Assembly (NCBI GenBank): GCA_022447165.1
Contig: JAKVBR010000032.1
Location: 1-12,188, forward strand
Length of the DNA stretch: 12,188 nt
Reading direction: 5' to 3'
Source: Phycisphaerales bacterium
GTDB lineage: Bacteria > Planctomycetota > Phycisphaerae > Phycisphaerales > SM1A02
Shown: positions 1 through 6,400 of the stretch, one piece after another
How positions within the stretch are numbered: position 1 is the stretch's first letter
Layout of the letters: each line of letters begins with the position of its first letter
Translations under genes and position numbers: made by a program
Notes under the pieces: generated by a model
What the model was told of the DNA's origin: nothing
The model's input: the letters and a program-made list of their open reading frames with translations, nothing else
Database searches by the model: none

Positions 1-1
1 G

Positions 2-139
2 CTTACCCCTCATGGATGGCTTTATAATGTCTCAGGTCTTGACGCCGTTGAATTAGAACTAGCTTCTGGTAAAAGAGTCAGAGTGGGAACTGATGAGCCA
101 GAAGAGTTTTCAGAGGCAGTCAAATCCTATTTGAATTAA
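2..139 (+). CDS. C-terminal end of an unrecognised protein (5' truncated)
   Basis: An open frame enters from the left edge and stops with TAA at 137-139, giving 45 residues. The visible tail contains the segments GWLYNVSGLDAVELEL and GKRVRVGTDEPEEF and ends in EAVKSYLN. Alternating hydrophobic strands, a basic turn and a closing helix resemble the C-terminal half of small bacterial PH-like domains, in which a 'GTDEP' turn precedes the last helix. I recall similar tails on planctomycete membrane proteins of unknown role, but too little is present to name the family. The codon use (GAA, GTT, TCT) matches the following gene. A 122-nt gap separates it from that gene. Confidence 0.55.
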   Translation, partial: LTPHGWLYNVSGLDAVELELASGKRVRVGTDEPEEFSEAVKSYLN

Positions 140-212
140 TTTTTAGACCTATAAAATCAATTTTTGGTGCCGAAAAAAAAAGTTTCAACTAATAACCACT
201 TTTAAAATCGCT

Positions 213-247
213 TCTTAGGAATCTGTGTCTTAGAATGATTCTTGGAA
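213..247 (+). repeat. Three imperfect copies of TCTTRGRAA upstream of the large secreted protein
   Basis: TCTTAGGAA (213-221), TCTTAGAAT (228-236) and TCTTGGAAG (240-248) are near-copies spaced 15 and 12 nt apart. They lie between an A9 run (173-181) and the start codon at 262. They could be operator-like sites, or the last copy could simply be the ribosome binding site GGAAG (244-248). No consensus promoter is clear in 140-261. TAAAAT at 203-208 is a possible -10 without a good -35. Confidence 0.25.
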
Positions 248-261
248 GTTGATTGTATAAA

Positions 262-3200
262 ATGACTGTATTTTTAAAAATTTGCACAGCATTGTTTCTT
301 TTATGTCTAATGCCATCTAATACATTCGCAAACGCTGGTTCTTGTTGTTTGAATGGCGGTGTTTGCTATGACACAATGAATATCGAAACGTGCCAAGTTT
401 TTGGTGGTGTTTGGTACCCCGGCATCACATGTGATAAGGTTGAATGTGAGACAAACTGTGGTGGGCAATGTAGTCCTGGGGAGACTCTTGATTGTTTTGG
501 AAACTGCTTTCCCGTAAGTTGGATAGGTGATGGTTATTGTGATGATGGTTCGTATCAATGGGACACTCACAATATATTTTTAAATTGTGAAGAGTTTGGC
601 TATGACGGTGGAGATTGTGGATCACATCCCAATCCGCCTCTGAATCCTGGCGCTTGCTGTATTGGTAGTTTGGACTCATGTGATGAGCGGATTTGCGATA
701 ACTTACTATATGCAGACTGCTTAAATGTAGGAGGTCAGTTTTTAGGTGAGCACACGATATGTCATGAAACGCAGTGTTCATGTCCGCCAGGCTTAATTGC
801 GGATTGCGAGGGAAAATGTTTTCCTATTTATTATCTTAATGATGGAACTTGTCATCAGGGGCAAGGTTGGCCATTCGATGACCTGTCTTTAAATTGTTTT
901 GAATTGGCTTGTGATTTGGGCGATTGTAGTGGTATATGCAGCGGAGCTTGTTGTATAGAAGAAGAATGTTATGAGAGTGTAATGCCACTTACATGTGCGG
1001 AAAGTGGAGGCACATTTTTAGGTGGTCAGAATTGTGTTAATGTTGAATGCACAAATTTCCTTATACCTATTCACCTAACAACAGAGTTTGAAGGAGTTGG
1101 AGCTTATATTTATTCCGGACATAACAGTAGCATTGTTGACACAAAAGATAATATCTCAGTATTGTCTTTAACCAATTGCATTTCAATTGATGGCAATCCT
1201 GTTTCAGTAGTTGATATCTATGAGGGGGATGAATTTCTTAATTCAATAATTCACCCATCAGATGGTGCTACTCCTGTAGTAGCTACTGATGGTGTTCGAG
1301 TAGTTATGGCTATTGGTAATTCAGTTTATGCCTATGTAAAAACAAAATTTGGTTTCGTCTTAGAAGATTCTTTCACTTCTATACTCAACAGTGATATTGA
1401 GAGCATTGATATTTCAAATGATAAGATTGCAATCAGTTATGGCGGGGAATTGATGGGAGGCGAATATCACGCTCATATGTATGAGTTAAAAGGTTCTCAA
1501 TGGTCCTATTCTGCATCTGTGCAAGTCAACAATGCAATTCAGGCATTGGCTTTAGATGGTGATACATTAGCCGTTTGGGATAGCTATAGGTTGTCTATGC
1601 ATACATTCTCGGGAACAGTTTGGAACACAGAATATAATGAACCTCATGTTGGTATATATGGTGATGTTGATGTAGATGGCACGAGGGTTATTATTGGTGA
1701 GACATCAGATTATGTTTTTGGTTATCCAAGTATTGGACAAGCTAGAATTCTTCGCAGGGTAAATGGGGTCTGGATAGAAGAAGCAATGCTCGTCCCAGCA
1801 GATACTAAGCCAAATGATATTTATGGAATGGCTGTCTCGATCTCAGGTGACATTGCATGTGTTTCTGCTATTCACGATGATGGCATGGCAAATAATGGTG
1901 GTGTGGTTGCAATATTTCGTTTCATTGACGGTGCTTGGAAACATGCAGGAAAAGTTTATGCATCTGATGTGCTAGACCATATGCGCTTTGGGGTTGATGT
2001 GGCTATAGATGAAAACAACATTGTTGTTGGCTGGGCAAGAAAGCATGATTTGCTTTTTGGTCAAACATTTTATGGTGCTCAAATTTCCTCATTCGATATG
2101 ATCGATTGGATTAACTACGATGGCGGAGATGTGACAGATGAAGATAGTTGGTCACCATTGTTGCCGACAAGTTCAGATGTGGCACATTTTGGAGTCTCTT
2201 CAAAATATACAGTTAGCTTCAATGGTGAAGTTCCCTTTGGAGATTTGAAAATTGGTCCAAGCCGCCCATCCTTTGACTTGAATAATCAAGACATTACGCT
2301 TTCATCAATTCATATCGCTGGCTCACAATCATATACAGCGAATCTTGCTATTAACAGTGGTAACGCAACTTTAACTAATGACATAGTTATTGGCGCAACA
2401 CAAAGACCTGGTGGTTTGACTATAGGAAGTGGTAGTTCAGTAGTTGTGCAAGGCAACTATTCGCAACTAGATAATGGTGTCCTAGAAGTTGTATTAGGAT
2501 CGTCTTCTACTCCAGCATTGCTAGTTGCTGGGGAGACTTTTATTGGCGGAACTTTGAAATTAACTTTAATGGACTTGCAAGATAATCCTGACATCGGGGA
2601 AAACTGGACTATCCTAAAAACGGCATCTCCGCCAACTCAAGATTCAGAACGGTATAGAGTTGCAATGTTGCCCGGTATTGGCAAAGACAAGTATTTCAAC
2701 TTGGAATATGTACAGGTTGATGGCGGCATTGAATTGCAAGCTACTGTGAATGCAATTGACGATTTGTTTGATTTGGAAGATAGCCAAACCGTAAATGTTG
2801 CTGGTAGAGCAACAGATCTAGTTGTAGCAGATTTTGGTTCGCTATCAGGTCCTCCAGACGGATATGACGATATTGGTTTGACTATTGGCGGAAGTCCAGG
2901 TTTCGTGTATTTATTTATCAATGATGGTCAAGGTGGTTTTAGCACGCAGATTGCATATAACGCTGGAAATGGTCCCAGCAGCTTGAACTCAGGTGATTTG
3001 GATGGAGATGGAACTCTTGATTTGATTGTATCTAATCAGTTAGATGACACGATATTTGCCCTGATTAATGATGGCGGCAGTCCATCTAGCATGACAGTAA
3101 CATCTATGCATGTAACTGGAGATGCTCCTGTTGACACTTTAATTATGAATATAGATGATGATGAAGAGAATGAAGTTGTTGTTTCATGTGAAGGGGACGG

Positions 3201-4095
3201 CGAATTGCTGCCAGATGGAACGGTTGCTGGGGAATTAATTTTTTATGAAGTGAATCCAGGTTTAAGAGTTTTGTTTACAACTGCTTCTGTAATACCTTTA
3301 GAGAAACCGGGCAAGATTGATCCTGGCGATGTTAATAATGACAAAGATTTGCCAGAGATAGCTGTTTCAATAAAGGGTGTTAGCTCAGTAGGCAGTTTAA
3401 AGAGGCAGGGGGGGGCTTTGCCAATAGGTTTTGATTGGGAAGTAGTTCAGGTAGTACCTGTTGGCGCCGATCCATCTTATATAAGGATGGGAGATTTGGA
3501 TGGTGATGGCGACTTGGATGCTGTGGTATCCAATTCTGGAACTAATACATTATCTGTTCTAGTTAAAAATCAATTGGGTGAATTCAATCCAGAAATTATC
3601 ATTGAAGCTGGTCAAAGCCCTGGTTCATTAGATTTGTTTGATTACGATGGCGATAGTGATTTAGATTTAGTTGTTATTGCAGGAACGGATTCAGATGATA
3701 GAGGGACATATGTTTATAGAAATGACACTTCTCTCAATCCTGAAAATCAAATTACATTTGCTTTAGAGCAGATTTTGGATGAAGGATCAATGCCTCTCTT
3801 AGTAGGCAGTGGTTCAATTGATAATGATGAGATTGAAGACCTTGTTTCGATTGTCAGTGGTTCAGGATTTAGGGGTAATGGCAATGGGGATCTAGATTCC
3901 ATTCTGCAAATCCGCTCTATTCCTGAAACTGCTACCTGTGCAGCCGATCTTGATTTTGATGGAATTGTTGGAGTTGAGGACTTGCTCATTGTTATCTCCG
4001 CATGGGGCACTCCAGATGGGGATTTAAATGATGATCGCACTACTGATGTAGAGGATTTATTAGTTGTTATATCTTTGTGGGGAGATTGTCCTTAA
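262..4095 (+). CDS. Large secreted multidomain protein with LNR-like, FG-GAP/VCBS and C-terminal dockerin modules
   Basis: This is a 1277-residue exported protein with no enzymatic motif that I can see. A TTG codon lies in frame at 253, but ATG 262 gives a clean signal peptide: Lys6, a hydrophobic core at 7-17, and an A-N-A cleavage site near residue 25. GGAAG lies 13 nt upstream. Residues 27-263 hold three cysteine-rich modules of the form CC(x)nC(x)nGGxFxGxxxC, alternating with two Notch/LNR-like modules (about 75-121 and 180-222) with the pattern DCxGxCFP...DGxC...LNCxE...DxGDC. Residues 266-613 repeat short 'DGDTLAVWD'-like blades and look like an FG-GAP-type beta-propeller. Residues 616-833 resemble a beta-helix/autotransporter-type passenger. 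Residues 837-1213 carry calcium-loop motifs such as DLDGDGTLD (912) and DLDGDGDLD (1078), typical of FG-GAP/VCBS repeats. A Cys-bounded two-repeat dockerin ends the protein (about 1225-1277, each repeat ending in WG). Likely role: cell-surface binding or scaffold. The domain calls are by eye. Confidence 0.9.
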   Translation: MTVFLKICTALFLLCLMPSNTFANAGSCCLNGGVCYDTMNIETCQVFGGVWYPGITCDKVECETNCGGQCSPGETLDCFGNCFPVSWIGDGYCDDGSYQWDTHNIFLNCEEFGYDGGDCGSHPNPPLNPGACCIGSLDSCDERICDNLLYADCLNVGGQFLGEHTICHETQCSCPPGLIADCEGKCFPIYYLNDGTCHQGQGWPFDDLSLNCFELACDLGDCSGICSGACCIEEECYESVMPLTCAESGGTFLGGQNCVNVECTNFLIPIHLTTEFEGVGAYIYSGHNSSIVDTKDNISVLSLTNCISIDGNPVSVVDIYEGDEFLNSIIHPSDGATPVVATDGVRVVMAIGNSVYAYVKTKFGFVLEDSFTSILNSDIESIDISNDKIAISYGGELMGGEYHAHMYELKGSQWSYSASVQVNNAIQALALDGDTLAVWDSYRLSMHTFSGTVWNTEYNEPHVGIYGDVDVDGTRVIIGETSDYVFGYPSIGQARILRRVNGVWIEEAMLVPADTKPNDIYGMAVSISGDIACVSAIHDDGMANNGGVVAIFRFIDGAWKHAGKVYASDVLDHMRFGVDVAIDENNIVVGWARKHDLLFGQTFYGAQISSFDMIDWINYDGGDVTDEDSWSPLLPTSSDVAHFGVSSKYTVSFNGEVPFGDLKIGPSRPSFDLNNQDITLSSIHIAGSQSYTANLAINSGNATLTNDIVIGATQRPGGLTIGSGSSVVVQGNYSQLDNGVLEVVLGSSSTPALLVAGETFIGGTLKLTLMDLQDNPDIGENWTILKTASPPTQDSERYRVAMLPGIGKDKYFNLEYVQVDGGIELQATVNAIDDLFDLEDSQTVNVAGRATDLVVADFGSLSGPPDGYDDIGLTIGGSPGFVYLFINDGQGGFSTQIAYNAGNGPSSLNSGDLDGDGTLDLIVSNQLDDTIFALINDGGSPSSMTVTSMHVTGDAPVDTLIMNIDDDEENEVVVSCEGDGELLPDGTVAGELIFYEVNPGLRVLFTTASVIPLEKPGKIDPGDVNNDKDLPEIAVSIKGVSSVGSLKRQGGALPIGFDWEVVQVVPVGADPSYIRMGDLDGDGDLDAVVSNSGTNTLSVLVKNQLGEFNPEIIIEAGQSPGSLDLFDYDGDSDLDLVVIAGTDSDDRGTYVYRNDTSLNPENQITFALEQILDEGSMPLLVGSGSIDNDEIEDLVSIVSGSGFRGNGNGDLDSILQIRSIPETATCAADLDFDGIVGVEDLLIVISAWGTPDGDLNDDRTTDVEDLLVVISLWGDCP
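3408..3415 (+). repeat. Homopolymer G8 inside the large secreted gene
   Basis: Eight consecutive G residues encode the Gln-Gly-Gly-Ala junction at about residues 1049-1052 (CAG GGG GGG GCT). Runs of this length are prone to slipped-strand mispairing, and a gain or loss of one G would remove the last FG-GAP repeats and the dockerin. It is the only G run of this length in the gene. A sequencing or assembly length error here is also possible, but the current length keeps the frame open. Confidence 0.85.
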
Positions 4096-4119
4096 TCTAA
4101 TATACTGCCTGGCTTCACT

Positions 4120-4206
4120 GGACAGGTGGCAGAGCGGTTGAATGCGCTAGTCTCGAAAACTAGTATACATTTCGGTGTATCGAGGGTTCGAATCCCTCCC
4201 TGTCCG
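4120..4206 (+). tRNA. tRNA-Ser(CGA)
   Basis: An 87-nt type II tRNA folds cleanly. The acceptor GGACAGG (4120-4126) pairs with CCTGTCC (4199-4205), with discriminator G4206. The anticodon stem CTAGT/ACTAG encloses the loop CTCGAAA, giving anticodon CGA at 4154-4156. The long variable arm ATACA-TTTCGG-TGTAT (4165-4180) is characteristic of serine tRNAs. The T arm is GAGGG-TTCGAAT-CCCTC (4182-4198). CCA is not encoded (TTA follows), so it must be added after transcription. It reads the UCG codon. The gene starts 24 nt after the stop of the large secreted gene, so it may be read from that transcript or from its own promoter. Confidence 0.97.
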
Positions 4207-4233
4207 TTATTAGGCTATTTTGTTTTTTTTTCT

Positions 4234-4261
4234 TTGTTTTTTATCAATTAAAGCGTATATT
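4234..4261 (+). promoter_or_regulatory. Candidate promoter of the cupredoxin gene, in a T-rich tract after the tRNA
   Basis: TATATT (4256-4261) is a good -10 hexamer, with TTGTTT (4234-4239) 16 nt upstream as a weak -35. The preceding tract is very T-rich (T9 at 4223-4231 and T6 at 4237-4242). It could end transcription of the tRNA, although I see no separate GC hairpin before it. The predicted start lies about 25 nt before the ATG at 4292. Confidence 0.35.
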
Positions 4262-4278
4262 GAGAGACACATTTTCTT

Positions 4279-4285
4279 AGGAGAG
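4279..4285 (+). promoter_or_regulatory. Ribosome binding site AGGAGAG that fixes the cupredoxin start
   Basis: AGGAGAG lies 6 nt before ATG 4292. The open frame continues back to 4220, but this site and the signal peptide that begins at 4292 make the internal ATG the real start. It is the clearest Shine-Dalgarno sequence in the window. Confidence 0.8.
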
Positions 4286-4291
4286 AAAGTA

Positions 4292-5389
4292 ATGAAAACT
4301 ATTATTGTTGGTTCACTTTTGATGATTTCGTCTGCTAGTTTTGCAGATACACTTGTTGTTGAGCAGTCAGGTTATAACTTTACTCCTCAAACTATTAACG
4401 CTGCCCCTGGTGATACTATTCGTTGGGTCTGGGGTAATGGCAACCATACAATGGTCGATGCAGATCTTGCAGATCCATGCCAAGAGATAGGCGACTGGTT
4501 TGATTTGCCTTTAAACAGTTCTGACACAATTGCTGAGTGGGTTGTTCCAGAAGAAGCTGCAGGTCAAGAGATTTACTATATTTGTGATATTGGCAATCAC
4601 TGTGACAATGAGATGGTTGGCTATATCAATGTTGATGAAGGCGATTCAGATGGCGGTCTTAGAATTGGCATTGTAGATATTCAAGATTGCAATTTTTCTT
4701 TCTCTAATGACGCGGGTGTAGAGTCCTTTTATCTTAGTGGTTCAGGAGATAGAGCTAATTTTACAATTGGGGTTGAGCCTGAAGGTGATATTGCAATTGA
4801 AACATATGCATACGGTAATGTTGGTATATATCAGGCTTCCACAAATACACTTACGCCATTAAGTGGTTTGGCAACAATTACTTTGAGTTCTGGCGAAAAA
4901 TATGCTTTTGTTGCTGAGAGCCTCTCCGCAGGTAAGGGTGGCGAAATCGTTCTTGAATTTGGTTATGCTTCTGACTGTGACGACTGTGGTCCATTTATAG
5001 GATTATCATCGCAAGGTTGTTCAGTAACTTCAGTTGGTGATCAGTTTATGTTTAAGTCAACATCAGTAGATAGGACCGGTGCAATATTGCTAGAAGGTGA
5101 AGCAGAAATTACTTTGAGTATTGCGGGTGCAGTGACTAGCGACACCCTTTCATTACCTGCTTCTGGCGAAGAATCTGCTGTTTCTATACCAGCGGGATCA
5201 CATACTATTGAGTTAAATGCTGATGAGGATGCACAATTTGCATTGCTTACAATGTACATGGGCGAAGATGGTGATGGCGATGGTGGCGGTGACGATGGTT
5301 CACTTCCGGAGGATGTAAATGAGGATGGCATTGTTGATGTTTCTGACCTTCTTGCAATCATTGCTGCATGGGGTGCAACTTCACCATAA
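4292..5389 (+). CDS. Secreted type 1 copper protein (cupredoxin) with a C-terminal dockerin-like tail
   Basis: The product has 365 residues. A signal peptide (MKTIIVGSLLMISSASFA, cut near 18/19) is followed by a plastocyanin-like domain at about 19-115. Copper ligands can be placed as His52 (GNHTM), Cys98, His103 and Met108, with the spacing C-x4-H-x4-M. The His103-Cys104 pair and Cys63 resemble the extra disulfide of plant phytocyanins; a Cys63-Cys104 bond is my inference. Residues of about 120-320 form a beta-rich region that I do not recognise, containing several Cys (QDCNFSF, DCDDCGP). A Gly/Asp-rich linker (about 323-336) leads to one dockerin-type repeat, DVNEDGIVDVSDLLAIIAAWG, written here as DVNEDGIVDVSDLL then AIIAAWG. 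Blue copper proteins carry single electrons. Here the protein is probably outside the cytoplasm and tethered through its tail. No oxidase partner is adjacent. Confidence 0.85.
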   Translation: MKTIIVGSLLMISSASFADTLVVEQSGYNFTPQTINAAPGDTIRWVWGNGNHTMVDADLADPCQEIGDWFDLPLNSSDTIAEWVVPEEAAGQEIYYICDIGNHCDNEMVGYINVDEGDSDGGLRIGIVDIQDCNFSFSNDAGVESFYLSGSGDRANFTIGVEPEGDIAIETYAYGNVGIYQASTNTLTPLSGLATITLSSGEKYAFVAESLSAGKGGEIVLEFGYASDCDDCGPFIGLSSQGCSVTSVGDQFMFKSTSVDRTGAILLEGEAEITLSIAGAVTSDTLSLPASGEESAVSIPAGSHTIELNADEDAQFALLTMYMGEDGDGDGGGDDGSLPEDVNEDGIVDVSDLLAIIAAWGATSP

Positions 5390-5394
5390 CAAGG

Positions 5395-5400
5395 TAGGAT
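5395..5400 (+). promoter_or_regulatory. Possible -10 element (TAGGAT) just upstream of cysE
   Basis: TAGGAT ends 10 nt before ATG 5411, close to the spacing seen before acnA and the methyltransferase gene. I find no convincing -35. If used, transcription would start near 5407, inside the hairpin described next. The alternative is readthrough from the cupredoxin gene, whose stop is only 21 nt before the ATG. Confidence 0.25.
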
Positions 5401-5402
5401 AC

Positions 5403-5421
5403 TCAGGAGTATGTCTCCTGA
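5403..5421 (+). promoter_or_regulatory. Hairpin with the cysE start codon in its loop
   Basis: TCAGGAG (5403-5409) and CTCCTGA (5415-5421) are perfect 7-bp inverted arms around the 5-nt loop TATGT, which contains ATG 5411-5413. The left arm includes the AGGAG Shine-Dalgarno-like sequence, only 1 nt before the ATG. In a transcript that includes both arms, the start region would be folded. Confidence 0.5.
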
Positions 5422-6379
5422 AATCCCAAATAATCAACCAAGTATCGAGTCGCCCCTCTCTGGGGAGCGACTCGATGTTTTATCTAAAACGATTGCATCA
5501 TCAATCCAAGATGAAACTCGCACAAGACACTTAACAACAAGTTACTTGCCAAGTCGCCGTGAAGTGATTGGTGTACTCGAACGCCTCAGTTGGATTCTCT
5601 TCCCCGGTTTCATGGGGCCTCGCACAATTGGTGAAGAATCCATCGAAGAACATGTTCGGGCAATAATCGCAAATATCGCAGGTCCACTGTTCCATCAAGT
5701 TGCAGGCGCGCTCCGCTATGCAGAGGAGACTGGAACAGTTGCATTCGATGAGCACTGCCCAGATTGTGATGAACGTGCTCGTGAAGTCGTTGACTTGTTT
5801 GTTCAAGAGATTCCAAAGTTGAGAACAATGCTATCGCTTGACGTCCAAGCAGCATACGACGGCGACCCCGCTGCACGCCATACTGATGAAACTGTATTCT
5901 GCTATCCGGGGGTTCGCGCACTTTGGATGCATAGAGTCGCTAACGCATTGTTCCGATTGCAAGTGCCACTCATCCCACGCATGATTGCTGAACACGCACA
6001 CGAACTCACGGGCATTGACATACATCCCGGTGCAACCATTGGTGAGTCGTTCTTTATCGATCACGGCACTGGCGTCGTCATCGGTGAAACAACAATCATC
6101 GGCAATCACTGCAAGGTTTACCAAGGCGTGACGCTCGGTGCAAAGAGTTTTGAGAAGGATGACAGAGGCCAACTAAAGCGTGGCACTAAACGCCACCCAA
6201 CACTTGGCAACAACGTTACGGTTTACGCAGGCGCAACAATTCTTGGTGGCGACACGGTCATTGGCGACAACTGCGTCATTGCAGGCGGTGTATTCCTCAT
6301 GCGTTCAGTCGATGCAGGGCATACAGTACGAGGGCCGAAGGCAGCAGTCCGTCTCAACGAAAATCGTGAAGATATGTGA
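5411..6379 (+). CDS. cysE: Serine O-acetyltransferase
   Basis: This enzyme transfers acetyl from acetyl-CoA to L-serine to give O-acetylserine, the first step of cysteine synthesis in the cytoplasm. The product has 322 residues. An alpha-helical N-terminal domain (to about 190) precedes a left-handed beta-helix of hexapeptide repeats (IHPGATIGESFFIDHG, NNVTVYAGATILGG). The catalytic pair can be placed as Asp203 (GIDIHPG) and His218 (DHGTG), 15 residues apart as in E. coli CysE (Asp143/His158). A charged insertion, KSFEKDDRGQLKRGTKRHP, takes the place of the shorter loop of E. coli CysE. The protein is longer than E. coli CysE (273 residues), mainly at the N terminus. ATG 5411 is the only usable start before the conserved region, because no in-frame ATG, GTG or TTG occurs until codon 47. 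It lies 21 nt after the cupredoxin gene and 21 nt before acnA. Confidence 0.93.
   Translation: MSPEIPNNQPSIESPLSGERLDVLSKTIASSIQDETRTRHLTTSYLPSRREVIGVLERLSWILFPGFMGPRTIGEESIEEHVRAIIANIAGPLFHQVAGALRYAEETGTVAFDEHCPDCDERAREVVDLFVQEIPKLRTMLSLDVQAAYDGDPAARHTDETVFCYPGVRALWMHRVANALFRLQVPLIPRMIAEHAHELTGIDIHPGATIGESFFIDHGTGVVIGETTIIGNHCKVYQGVTLGAKSFEKDDRGQLKRGTKRHPTLGNNVTVYAGATILGGDTVIGDNCVIAGGVFLMRSVDAGHTVRGPKAAVRLNENREDM
5444..5484 (+). terminator. Strong hairpin plus T-rich tail inside the first codons of cysE
   Basis: ATCGAGTCGC (5444-5453) pairs perfectly with GCGACTCGAT (5467-5476). The stem continues past a bulged A through CCC/GGG to a small loop. It is followed by GTTTTATC (5477-5484). This has the form of an intrinsic terminator or attenuator, yet it lies in codons 12-22 of cysE. 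It could end readthrough from the cupredoxin gene, act as a leader attenuator, or be a structure in the coding mRNA with no regulatory role. Confidence 0.45.
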
Positions 6380-6382
6380 TTC

Positions 6383-6391
6383 TGCTAAAAT
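6383..6391 (+). promoter_or_regulatory. Extended -10 promoter element for acnA (near-leaderless)
   Basis: TGCTAAAAT matches the extended -10 form TGnTAnAAT. It ends 9 nt before ATG 6401, so transcription would begin within a few nt of the start codon. No Shine-Dalgarno sequence is present. TCGTGA (6364-6369) is a poor -35 at 16-nt spacing. The element lies just after the cysE stop. Confidence 0.5.
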
Positions 6392-6400
6392 GCGTAGTCT

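Noticed and set aside
253..261. TTG 253 as the start of the large secreted protein.
   Set aside because: ATG 262 gives a normal signal peptide; from TTG the GGAAG site would be only 4 nt away and a rarer start codon would be needed.
425..781. Minus-strand frame of 118 residues rich in His.
   Set aside because: It is the reverse of the cysteine-rich modules of the large secreted gene; the His content is a by-product of repeated GTG/ATG triplets.
4120..4206. tRNA as an attachment site for an integrated element.
   Set aside because: No integrase gene and no repeat of the tRNA 3' end occurs downstream in the window.
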